Origin: Todiramphus chloris collaris
Taxonomy: Eukaryota > Chordata > Aves > Coraciiformes > Alcedinidae
Reading direction: 5' to 3'
DNA length: 64,000 bases
Assembly (NCBI GenBank): GCA_025345505.1
Contig: JANVCC010000071.1
Span: 5,177,318 to 5,241,317 of the forward strand
The notes below the pieces were generated by a model. The model saw only the letters and a program-made list of their open reading frames with translations, did not search any database and was not told the origin of the DNA. A program made the position numbers and the translations under genes. Numbering within the stretch: position 1 is the stretch's first letter; the number at the start of each line of letters is the position of its first letter. This document shows positions 26,801 through 38,800 of the stretch, piece by piece.

Positions 26801-29800
26801 CTTCTGCTTTGTCCCTGCTGCTGCTCACGGCCTCATTTGAGGACCTGCTGTTCACGTCCCGATGCCTAGAAACGTCCTCCCGGCTCCGCTGCTGCTGCAG
26901 CAGCCCTTGCTGTGCTTACCCCTCTGCGCAGCCCGCTCCGATACTGTTCCTGGGTTTCCAGCAGGAGTGAGCGAGTGAGACGTGCCTGTAAGAATCCTCT
27001 CTAAGCAGGGAGCACAAGGCCAGAGGCAGCTGCTGAGAACAGCCAGGGCACTGTGTTCCCTCCAGCACCGTGAGACGTGGTACCCTGAGCAGACTGTTAT
27101 GTCTCTTAAAATCCTGTCTTTCTGCCCGTGCTCGCAGTCACGTGCTCACAGAAGCCTGAATGTGCTCCACGCACAATGGGAGAAGAGAAGATGTCATTAT
27201 GAAGCCTGGATGTTACTGAAAGCAGATGATTTAACTTGATTCTGAGCAGCTGGGATGCTCTGAACTGAAATCTTTGTCTCTAATTATAAACTGTCCATCA
27301 ACTTTGCTGCTTAGACCTAACCTATAATGAAAATAGTTCTCACTTGAGCTTCGCTACCCTTTAATCTCCCAGGGAGACGGTGTGCTGGGGAGAGCCCTCA
27401 AGGGCATCGAACACAAGGTGCAGTTGAGTGGGGACTAAAAACATGTCTTTTTTTTTTTTCTCCCCAGTATTCATTATGTAACGAGCCCCTGATTGAGCTT
27501 TCCAACCCTGGTGCCAGCGGCTCCCTCTTCTATGTCACCAGCGACGACGAATTCATCATAAAAACTGTGATGCACAAAGAAGCTGAGTTCCTCCAGAAGC
27601 TCCTTCCTGGCTACTACATGGTGTGTATCACCCAGCACCTTGGACCTGACCTGGGCTTGGCGTGGCAGCTTTTCTGTCCAAAGCATGGCACGGGCCACGT
27701 CCTCCACATAGGTTTCCTGTGGTCTGCCCGCCCTGTGCCAGGGAACACATTAACGGTGTGTCACAAAACCAGTCCCAGAAGCACAAATCTTGCCAATTAC
27801 TTGCAAACTCTGTTGGCAAACTTGAGGCAGGTAATTGTGCCATAGCTTGTAGGCATGTTCTGGCCCAAAAATGCCTTCCCAGATGTGTGTTTCTGGATGT
27901 CTTGTTTGTTATTCTTCGCTTGGCACCATGTGTCTGCCTCAGCCTGGCTTTGAGGGTGGCTGTTGGCTGCAGTAACACAACCCCTTGGTGTCGTGGGGGA
28001 ACCACTCCTGTCCCTGGCTATCTCCCCTGCCTGCCTGTTTATCAGAGTTACTCTGAAGGCAGCCATGGTCCCAAGCTGAAGACACCCCTGGCACCAGCCA
28101 GCTCTGCACGTCCAGTCTGCTGCAGAAGTCTTGTCTTGCTAGCCCTGAGATTTAGGCAGCAACTACTGGGCAGGTGACTCGTGGCAACAAGTATTAAATC
28201 AGAACCAAACCCAGTGTTTTGGCACGTAAACCGGGAGCTGTCTCCCTGCATAACTGTGGTGAAGGGTCCAGCTCTATAGATGAGGGCTCTGAAGCTCAGT
28301 TTCCCCACGCAGGGGTTTGTGGAGATGCTGTGGAGGAGGTGATGCTATTGCTGCCCAGTCTGCACACGTGCTGTGGTGGATTTGTCAGCACACAGAGTCT
28401 GGGTGAAAATCCTTACCTCGCTCAATATCCACTGGGGAAGATTTGCCCATGTGAGGTGGGGTCTCGGGTGTCTGGTTATCACCAACAGCCTTTGCTGCTC
28501 CTGCAAGGGACAGATGAGTTCCTGGACAGGATGGGCTGTCTTGGAAAGCGTTGCCTAATGTATGCAGTCAATCAGGTGGAGGGTTTTGAATGGGCAGGGA
28601 GCTGCACTCGTGTCCTGAATGCTGCAGCTGTCCTGGCCGGCAGTCGGTGGAGCAAATTAAACTGAACTTGCCTGTCTGGTGCTGAGTTCTGTGCTACTGG
28701 TAGCATTGTGGTGTTTGTGGGTTACTGTGGTGCTAACACATGATCTCTGCTGCTCTGGGGAAACCCACCTGGCGTAAAGGAGTCAGGGGAAAGGAAGCAG
28801 AGGGGTTTGATCCTGCTGGGCAGGTGCTGTTTGCGTCTGGTCTTGCCTGCCTGGTGCTTTGGGCTCGCACCATGGAGAACAGCGCACTCGCAGAGAGGGC
28901 TCGCCCCTGTGCCCACTTAGGCTGCTGAGGGGCATGGAATTTGAATGCAGTTGTGCTTCTGCCATCTGTCAGAATCTGACAGGTCTGTCCTTCCTTTCAC
29001 AGCGTGCAGAGATGTTCTGCTTCCTTCCCAAAATTTCCCAGAGCTGAACAAGCAAATCCTGCCTGTCATGTCACTCCTAATAATACCCCAGCCTAAAAAA
29101 AGGACACGCCGGCAGAGCGGGATATCCGTGCTCTCTGGCCAACTGTGTTCTATAAAGCAGCTCTGCAAAAGGAGGAGAAAATTTATCTTGTTTTGTTTAA
29201 AAAAAATACCCTGTCCCTGGTTTATTCTGGGCCAGAGAATGGCTTTTGATTTCTGACACTTCTGAAGAGATAAAGATAGCTGTTATTTTTAAACTTGAAG
29301 TTCCCACTTGCTGTGGTTTTTTTTTTTCCTCTTCCCATTTGCTTTCCCTTTTTTAGCTGCTGTTGATGGGGAAAGCAGGGAATTTCCAGACTCGGTCATT
29401 TGCCCAGGGAGTGCTGAACCTCTCCTTCCCTGTACTTGAGGCATAGTGGTATTTTCAGGTCCTAAAGCCCCTGAAATGCAGGAGTTTGTCAAACGTGCGC
29501 AGTAAGCCCTCATGTAAAGTAAAGCCTCTTCACCTAGAGCTCTCCTGACTGCTCCAAGATCTGCCAGTGTGCTTTGTGTTGAGCACAGCAGGGCTCCCCT
29601 GCCCGAGTGACCTTTCCCCCTGCTTTTTCCCAACCCCGCTGCAGAATCTGAACCAGAACCCGCGCACGCTGCTGCCCAAGTTTTACGGACTGTACTGTGT
29701 GCAGTCGGGGGGCAAAAACATCCGCGTGGTCGTGATGAACAACATCCTGCCTCGGGTGGTGAAAATGCACCTGAAATTTGACCTGAAAGGCTCGACCTAT

Positions 29801-32800
29801 AAACGCCGGGCTTCCAAGAAGGAAAAGGAGAAGTCCAGCCCTACGTACAAGGACCTGGATTTCATACAAGACATGCCCGAGGGCCTGATGTTGGATGCAG
29901 ACACCTTCAGTGCATTGGTGAAAACGCTGCAGCGAGACTGTCTGGTAAGGAGAGGGGCAGCTTGGGGAGCAGGTTAATGAAATGCTGTGGCTCTCGAGCA
30001 TGACAAAGAGCAAATGATTGAGAACCTTGCTAATCTGCTAGGTCTAGAGCAGGATAAATCCCTTCTACTGCCGTTTGCCCTGAAAGCAGAGCAGTGAAGC
30101 TGGATCTCCTGGCAGCCTCCGAGGACTAAGGCTGCGCTCCTTTGCCTGGTGCATCAAATTGTGGCAGCCTCTCCACTTGCTGCTGGGACTGGCTGCATTT
30201 TCCTGTACACTGTGCAGCAGATCCACGGCACACCAGGGTTATTTGCAAGCGTTCAGCCCTTTGGGTTGATGGTGGGATGGCCAAACTCTATGCAGTCGAG
30301 TCCAGAGTTGATTATCGGTTCAGAAATGTTCAAAGCGAAGGAGTTGTTACTGGGAGTGGGGAGAGGCTGTTCCCTGCTTTGGGATCCGTGACAAATTTGA
30401 TATTATTTTGGTATTTTGGCTTTGTTCTTAAACTCAATATTAACCTCTAGGTGTTGGAAAGTTTTAAAATCATGGACTACAGCCTCCTGCTTGGGGTTCA
30501 TAACATTGACCAGCAAGAACGGGAGCGGCAGTCTGAGGGAGCCCACAGCACATCGGATGAGAAGCGTCCCGTGGGGCAGAAGGCACTTTACTCCACGGCC
30601 ATGGAGTCCATCCAGGGCGGGGCTGCCCGGGGGGAGTCCATAGACACGGACGACACGTAGGTGAAAACCTGGCTCACTTGTGCTGCTGGGGGGTGGAGGT
30701 GGAGGCTGGAGTAGTAAATCTCTGACGAGGCCCATGTGAACTGTTGCATCTCCTGGGGGTTATGGTACTGCTGCAGTACAGCAGTGAGAGCTGAAAGGGG
30801 AAGCTGGGGTGGGAAATATTTCTGTAAGACTCCAGCCTCAGAGCAGTGCCTCCTTAGGCCAGTCTGTAGGCTGTCAGCTGCTGCAACAGTCTCTCAACAT
30901 CCACCCGTGCTCTGGGGAGGAGAAACTAGCTCAGTATCCAAATCCGGGCGTGGAAGTGGGGATCAATCAGCCTGTCCCTAGGAACCTGGAGCTTGTTCTC
31001 CATCATTCCAGCTTTGGAATCTGTGACAGTACCCTGGGGCCATCCCAGTGTGGTTGGCAAACAGCAGTGTAGCCAAGTGCTGGAGTACCTGATGGGGCTT
31101 GGCAGGGGCTGCCCAAAACCTGTCCTGTGCTGTGACCCTGTCCTGTGCTGTGCCCCGTGGCTCTTGCGGCTGTATCGCTGGCACTGGGGACAATGCTTGC
31201 CAACAAATGGTGGAGTTTGCTGGTTGCTGCTGCCTGAAACCAGCTGGTCCAGTTTTGATGGAGGATCAGTCTTGGTGGAGCCGGGATAATACTTTGGTGT
31301 TTCCGTTCTTTGAAGTCGCGTCATTAATTGCAGTGGCCAGCCTGGTACCCGTGTGCTTCTGGTGTGTGCTGGTGGTTGCTGCTCCTTTGGCAGACTGGTA
31401 TCAGTGTGGACCAGACTGGAAATACCCTTATCCTTAAAGGTTTGCTGCCCTAATAGGCAGACAGCTCACGCTGACTCAATAAATAGCCTGATCCCCAGAA
31501 TAAAATGTCCTGTAGCTAATTAAAACCAACGTGGTGCTTTCTGGTGCAAGCAGAGCTGCTGCCACAGGCCGTGGGTCCTGTCTGGGCAGCGTTTGTCAGT
31601 CCAGGCAGGCAGCAGCCTGGGGGGCACCGCGTGGGAAGTGGCCTGGGTCAGTGGGTCTGTTCCCTCAGGGATGCACAAAATTGAGCGTGCAGGTCTCGTG
31701 TCACCCGTGCCCACCACATCAGAGCCCGCTTTTCAGCACTGCCATCCACCCTTCTGCAGGTCTCGGGGGTATTACAGCTGCTCTTGCTGAGGTTTTGTTT
31801 TCCCTGCAGGATGGGGGGAATCCCAGCAGTGAATGGCAAAGGAGAGCGTCTCCTGCTGCACGTAGGAATAATAGATATCCTTCAGTCATACAGGTAGGTG
31901 ACTTGGCAGTTGTCCATCCTTTAGGTTTCTTAACATCTATTTTAATACTGAATGAAAGCAGGAAGATTTTCCTCTCCTGAAGAGGTTGATAATGAGTAGG
32001 CAGAGTGCCTAAAGCTGTCTGTCGATGGGTGTTGGGGCTGTGGATTTTTTTCCTGTCCCTAGAACAGCTGTTTTTCTAAGATACAATGAGCTGCTCAAAG
32101 ACGTTGCTCATCTCTGTGCCTAGAGTGGGTAACACATCTCCAGGCATGGAAGGGGTTCTCTGCCCCTCTTCCAGCCCAGCTCCTCCTGAGCTGAGTGCAG
32201 GGAGTCTGGTGTGCTCAGCTGACCTCTCTGGGCTGCAGGAAAGCTGCACTCTGGATGAAGGAGTTGAGCTGCCTGGTGGTCTCTCTTGGGCGGGCTATGA
32301 AAGGTGGCTCAGATGTAGGGTATGTGCCTGAATCTGTGTCTCTCTTTCTCTCTCCAATTCCCCCTTGGAGTTAGGTTCATCAAGAAGCTAGAACATACCT
32401 GGAAGGCCCTTGTCCATGATGGGGTGAGTGCTTGTACAGAGGCAGAAACAGTCCAGACCCTGCCTCGGCTCCGTTTATAGTGGGTGCCAATTACCGTGCC
32501 ATTTTTAGTGCCTGCATTGGCACACTTGAAGCTGCTGAAAGGAGTAGTTGTTGCCTCTCGTGCCTCCGCAGCGGTGGGGTGCCACTTATTCCCACTCGGG
32601 ATTTCTTGCTCCCCCAGCCTCCCCACACGTTCAGCTGTCGTGTGACCAGCTCTCCTCCTCTGCTCCCATCTGCCAGTTCCCCCCTGCCCGGGATACTGGG
32701 AGCTGGACGCGCGAGGCGTGTGCCTTCGTGTACGTGTTGAGGAGCCCTGCGCTCGCTCTCTTCGGTGACTGGCTGTGTTTCCACTCCAGGAAGCTATCTC

Positions 32801-35800
32801 TTAATAAACCCCTTTCAGGCTTTCTGGGCTGTCTTGCCTCCTGCAGCAGCCAGGTGTGTGTTTATGAGAAGAGCAACCTTGGGTGTGGAAACTATTTTTC
32901 AGCATTGCGTTATTGTAACTTCCCTTAAATAATAAGGCAAAGGAAATGCGTAGGTGCCAGGTCGTGGTAGCACGGGCGAGTGTCAGAAGCAGAGACAGCT
33001 TCAGTTTTGTCATTTTGAACAAAAAGTTCTCTGTGTTTTGGTGTCTGTGTCGGATGCAGAGGTATCCAAGGGGGCTTTGAATGTCAGCCAGCAAAGCCAG
33101 AAGAAATATCATCTATATAATCAGGCCAATATTCGAAAATCCCAGGAAGTCTGCAAAGGAATAAAATCACCAAAATCCATTATAAAATTACAGCAAGAAT
33201 ATAATCAAATGCAGACAAATCAAAGGCAATGCTTCAGGTTTATTTATAGCATTAATCAGATCGTTTCAGTTGAGCCTTTCCATTTTAAGGCTCTATCAGC
33301 ACTAGATGTTGAAATAAAAAGGACTGCGTTTGGTTGTTATAGAAATACTGCCTTGAGGGATAATTTGAAGATTAAACAATTGCTTCTTGCCTTTGTAGGA
33401 CACGGTGTCAGTACACAGACCCAGCTTTTATGCAGAGAGGTTCTTCAAATTCATGACCAACACAGTGTTTCGAAAGAATTCCTGTGAGTACCTAGGCCAG
33501 GAGATGTTGCCCTTGTGAGGTGGGGCAAGCCTTACCTCAGTCCTGCTGCTTCAGTGCACGTGGAGAGTTTCTGGGCTGAAGTCTGAGCAGGCTTTCCCAC
33601 CGTGATCTAGAGCAGAGCCAGGGAGCTGCAAAGCCCTCAGGTTGTCACTGTTTGCTTTGCCTCCCACCCAGGAGCTCTCCCTGCAGCCCAGCCCTGGTTG
33701 AGCCCTCGGGGGAGGTCCCGTGCAGCATGGGTGGGTGTGTGTCCGGGGCACAGGCCTCTCCCGTGAAGGGAAGATGCCTTTGGTGTGCCAGCAGTTGGTG
33801 GTGGTAACTTCGCCTTGTCTTTCACTCTTCTCCTCCAGCTCTGAAGTCCTCTCCCTCGAAGAAAGGGCGCAGTGCCTTGCTAGCTGTCAAGATGGCTGGT
33901 CCAACAGCTGCGTTTTCAGCCAGCCAGCTTCCCTCTGAAAAGGATGAAACCCAGTACGACCTTCGTGCGGCCAGGAGCTACCCCACGCTCGACGATGAAG
34001 GTACCGGTCTCGCTCGTGGTGCTGGCTGTGTGCTTACCCTCTCTTTCCTAGCAGTTCCTTAGGATCCTCCCCTGTTCTCGTCAAGTTCCCCACTGTGCAC
34101 CGACCACGTGTCCTCCTTGATGGATAGCTCTTCATTGCATGTCTTGCTGTGCTTTGCAGGTGCTAAACTTAACCAGGACAGGGGAGAAGGTAAGAGTATA
34201 TTGTTCTGTCAGTTACCTGGGGAAGCGATGCCTCTGCATTGGAGAAGACCAAATCCCTTCTTTGCAGCATTGTTTACTTCTGCGGTAAAAATGGTCACTT
34301 GTGTCAGTGCTGCAAGGCAGGTGCTGCCAACTGGCACTAGTGGGCATAGCCCAGAAGTGATCAGAAAGTTGAATTTTCCACCCTTTTAAAAAATAAAAGG
34401 GGAGGGGGAGGACTGGGAGCTGCAGGCCTCGAATGACAATGTTTGGACAGTTCTAAGGGGCAAGATCTTGCTATTGGAAAAGAGCCAAATGGCCTGGTTC
34501 TGTGCCACCTTGTCCTCACTTCCATCTGGACTGGATTTCCAGCTGAGTGGTGAGGGACAGGCTCCTGGAGCTTGCACACCTTGGGTTTCTACTCGTGCAA
34601 AGCAGTGAGCGCTCGATTCATCTCTTACTTCACTTGGGTATTTATCTCTGGAGGTCCAAGCCTTTAATCCAGCTTTGGTTACCAGTGAGATGCCTTCACT
34701 GGTTTTACAGTTCCTGCAGCACATGTCTGTCATGCTGGAAATGGTGCTTACTGGCTCTCTCTAGAGGATGCCCTGGGAGAAGGTGTGTGCTTGAACCCAC
34801 TAAACTTGTTCGAGGTTTTGAGAGAGCAGTCCCAGTGAGGGTGTGCAGGTTGATGGTGGAACAGCCTCACACAGGGCTGGTGTAGGTAAGGTGTCGGTGT
34901 TTGACCTACTCATGTTTTTCTTCCTCCATCTCTCCTGCCCTCCCTGGACCAGCAGGCAGGCCAGACCTGCTGCCCTGCACACCTCCTTCCTTTGAAGAAG
35001 CTACCACGGCCTCCATAGCCACGACACTCTCGTCAACATCTCTCTCTGTTCCTGAGCGATCCCCTTCAGAGACCTCGGAGCAGCCCAGGTACAGGTGAGG
35101 ACAGCACTCATCCCCTGCTCCCACGGGAGTCAAGCAGCTGCTGTACCTCATCGTGCTGGAGATCTGAGCAGGCTCCCTCTGCTCTGGAAGGCTAATGACC
35201 GATTTTAATTAAATCTCTCCCGGGAGCAAGCAGCTGCAGCTTTGATGGGATTATTTATTGCTGGGAGAAGTGTCAACTCTTATGTAGAACATCTCCCTCA
35301 TGGGGTAGGGAGTTAGATTTGGGGGCAGTGTAGGATTTCTGTCTTAAATTGCTCCTCACACTCCACTATTCTGGTTTCTTTCCAGGAGGCGCACACACTC
35401 CTCCGAGCAGGATGGAAGGTGAGGAAAACGTCTTGTCTATTCTTGCCCTGCTGCACAGAGACCTTGTGGTTGTCCCTGTGCAAAGGTTCCTTAGAGGACT
35501 TAATCTTGGCAGCCCCAAGACTTTGGCCTGGTGCCTGACAGAGGGAGTTGCTGTAGGATGTGACTACTCATCCAGAAATAGGTCAGGTGAATCAAAGCAA
35601 CTGTCCCCTGACCCAGGGAGCTTCATGTTTTGATCAGAAGTAGATGTGTCTGTCACAGTCTGGCCACAGCTGCAACCACCCCACACACACGTGGCCTTCT
35701 TTGCTATTTTTTTGCCTAGTTTCCCCATTTCTGGTTCTGGTGTCTCAGCACACCCTTTGTAGGTGAGCAGGGACCTGTGTATTTGTAGAGCGCTCTGTGA

Positions 35801-38800
35801 TCCTCTGATGAAAGCCAGCGCAAGAACAAAGCGTGAACTGACATTCCTGAGCTGAAATGAGAAAGACATTATCCAATTTGCTCCAGAATGTGTCACACCT
35901 CTGATTATTCTAATCTGCTGGGGAATTCCCTCTGGGTTTCTGAGCTCCACCCCAGTGGGGAAGAGAGGAGCGAGTTCCCCGCACCCAGCCGAGTAGCTCC
36001 AGCTCCCAGCCAGGGCCAGCACAAAGCAGGACCCACAGCTCGTCCCTCCCCTGCAACTGTGCCCTTGGCTTGGCAGGTTCCCATTCCTCCTTCCTGTGAG
36101 GACCATGGAGCCAGCCCCCCACTAGCCCAAGCTATTACTTCCATAGCACAAGGTATTAAATTGATGACTGTTAGAAACAGCTCCTGAGCCTGCAGATAAA
36201 TCTGACGTTAACCCTGGAGAGCGGTTGAGCAGCTTTGCTGTGCTGGGGGGCTGGGAAGGCGTTGGAGGCTTTGGCCCTTGTGCAGTTGATAGATAATGCT
36301 GGGCTAACTATGGACAGCTTTTCCTTGGAGGCCTGTTCTCCTCTTTCCTCCCGTGCTCCCTTAGACACTGCCCGTCCTTGCTGCAGCACTGGCTGGTTCA
36401 CATCCCTTGCCTCTTTTCCTCTTATCCCACCCCATTAGTCTTGAACGCTGCACTCTGACAGGACTGACTTTTGCCAGGGAGCTTTGGTTACCCAGCTCCT
36501 CTGTCCTGGGAGCTCTGACTCCCTCTGAGGCGAAATGAAGAGCTCGATGCCATGGGTGGCTGGCAGAGGGCAGCCATGGGCCAGGGAGACCAGCACAGCT
36601 CGCCCCTGGGGGAGGCTGTGGTGCGAGAGGCTGGCCTGACTCGGGATTGATCAGGCTGACCTAAAGTTGAGGACTGCCGAGCACCCATCTGAGCCTTTGG
36701 GACTGTCTCTCTTCGGTTCTAGGTCCCATGAGGAGGTGCGGGTTGAGGAGGAGCTTCAGCAGATCAGTGTTGAGCTGGAGCCCAAGTGTGACGTTGAGAT
36801 CGTAGCTCCTGAAGAAGACGACAAAGAGTGAGTGTTTCAGAGCGTTGAGCAGCTTTGCAGAGCCTTACCTGGTGTTGCTCGGTAGGGCACCAGCGTCCCT
36901 GGAGGAGAGGTGCTGCCCCAGCCAGTTCAGTGAAGCTGAGCACTGTTACTCCTGACCTGACCTGATCTTTCTGGATGTGACAGCGGAGCATCATCAGCCC
37001 CTCTGTATCAAATCAGTCTTGTTTGCTCCTCTGATCGCAGTGACAGGACGATGTTGTTTCTTTCTCCCACCAGAGAGGCAGCTTCAGCCTGTGCCATTGT
37101 AACATCCACAGCTACAATAGAGGTGGAGACAGCCAGCCAGGCCTCGGAACCAGCCAGCCAGGCCTCCGATGAAGATGACGTGCCAGTCACAGACATATAC
37201 TTTGTAAGATACCTTCTCTGCCTGGCCCGTGAGGGGGGTGATGGGAGAGGCTGTGAGAGTCTCGATTTCAGGCCGTCGGGAGCAAGGCAGCGTCTGCCTC
37301 GTGCTGTCTGTGTGCTGAGCACCTCGAGATCCTAATGCTGGATGGGTTTTGGAACGCAGGGAACTCAAACCAGCATCCAGTGGGATGTTGGCACTGCTGC
37401 TGTGGGCGTAGCTGTGCTGCTCTACTTCCAAGCACAAGCACTGAAGGGCTTATCTAGGGCAGTGTGTTCACTCCCAGGACAAGCCAAGGTGAACGTAGGT
37501 GTCACCCAGAGGTTCTTTCTTCCTTCCTCAGCCAGAGAGCCCAGCTGCTCTCCAGGACACAAGCGTGCTGCTGTGGTGTAGAGCCAGAGGAAGGTGGTTG
37601 CAGTGGGGCTGACCTTGGGCTCTGGTGAACTCTGGCTTTTCCTTTCCCTACAGGCAGAGGCATTAGGTGATGCAGTGGAAATCTAGTGCCGAGACAGGGA
37701 GTAAGTGAGGTGGTTGCTGGTTGGCAGCAGAGTGCCGTGGAGCCTGGTGCTGTGTTCCTTGGTCAGCTTTCGCAATGTCTGAGCAGCTTCTGTGGACCAG
37801 AGAAGAGTTCTTGGCAACATGGACCTGCCCCATGGATTCCCAGAGCAGAGCTGAGGGTCTGAGCCAGGAGAGCTCTCCCCCGTGCCTGGGCACTGGAACC
37901 CTCATTAAAAGAACTGGAAGCTCCTCCCTGCTCCGACTCCTTGCTTCCAGTTCTACGGCAATGGAGAGGAGCTGAGCCCTCGTTCTGAGCTCCTTCAGGC
38001 TAACCTAAAAATGGCAACGTTTGCCTTTCCCTGTGCTTGCGTGACTCTGCTGCAGAGCTGCTCGCTCGTTGCCAAGTCATTCCAGGGCTCATGGGAGCTG
38101 TGGAAGAATTCAGCTCCATTTTCAAAGCGTGTCTGTTTGGGTTTTTATGCCTGCTGTTCAAAACGCAAACAGCTCCCTCTAACACTGGCTGCTCTTTCTT
38201 TGCCCGGGGATGGCAGCTGTGTGCAAGCTGCCTGCAGATACTGCCTGCTCCACTGGCATGTGTCTTCTAGCAAGGGTCAGCTCCTCTTCCTCCCTGTCCC
38301 CAGGCATATGGTCTCTAGCCAGAGGAATCCATCTGTGTGCAGTGTGTGCTCACAGAGAGCGTGACTGACTGCTCATCAGCATTTCATACTTCATCTAAGT
38401 CCTCGAGTTTTGCATTAAATGTGTGTTGTGTGTTGTGTGCTGTGGAGTGTTGTCACTGCCAGGATGAAGGGAAAAGCTGATTTGGGTTCCCACGGATGCT
38501 CCTCACTTGAGCTGGAGCTCAGCTGAGACTGCAGTGGGGCCTGGACCACAGCCGCTCCTGGGGGCAGTGGTCAGGGAAGGGCTGCTGTGTGCAGAGGGTG
38601 ATTTGTCAAGCCCCGGGGGACTGTGAACTGAGCTTTGGAGGTCTGCTGCTGAAAGGAAAGCCAATTTATCCTCCTGTTCACCCCCAGGGTAAGAAAAGTG
38701 CAGAGATTGTGGCAGGGCATGGGCGCTGCTCTTCCCACGCACGGCTTTTCCTGCCCGCTGATCCAGTCAGGCCTGGAGTTGCCCAACCCCTTGGTTTTGC

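Larger units (their letters stand above)
24455..27467 (+). other. PIP5K1C: PIP5K1C intron with paired CR1 elements
   Basis: Three-kilobase intron between the DDYL and YSLCNEP exons. It holds two CR1 copies facing tail-to-tail (25090-26200) and an AT-rich block at 26545-26665. A T tract abuts the 3' acceptor. No other coding signal was seen. Confidence 0.75.
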
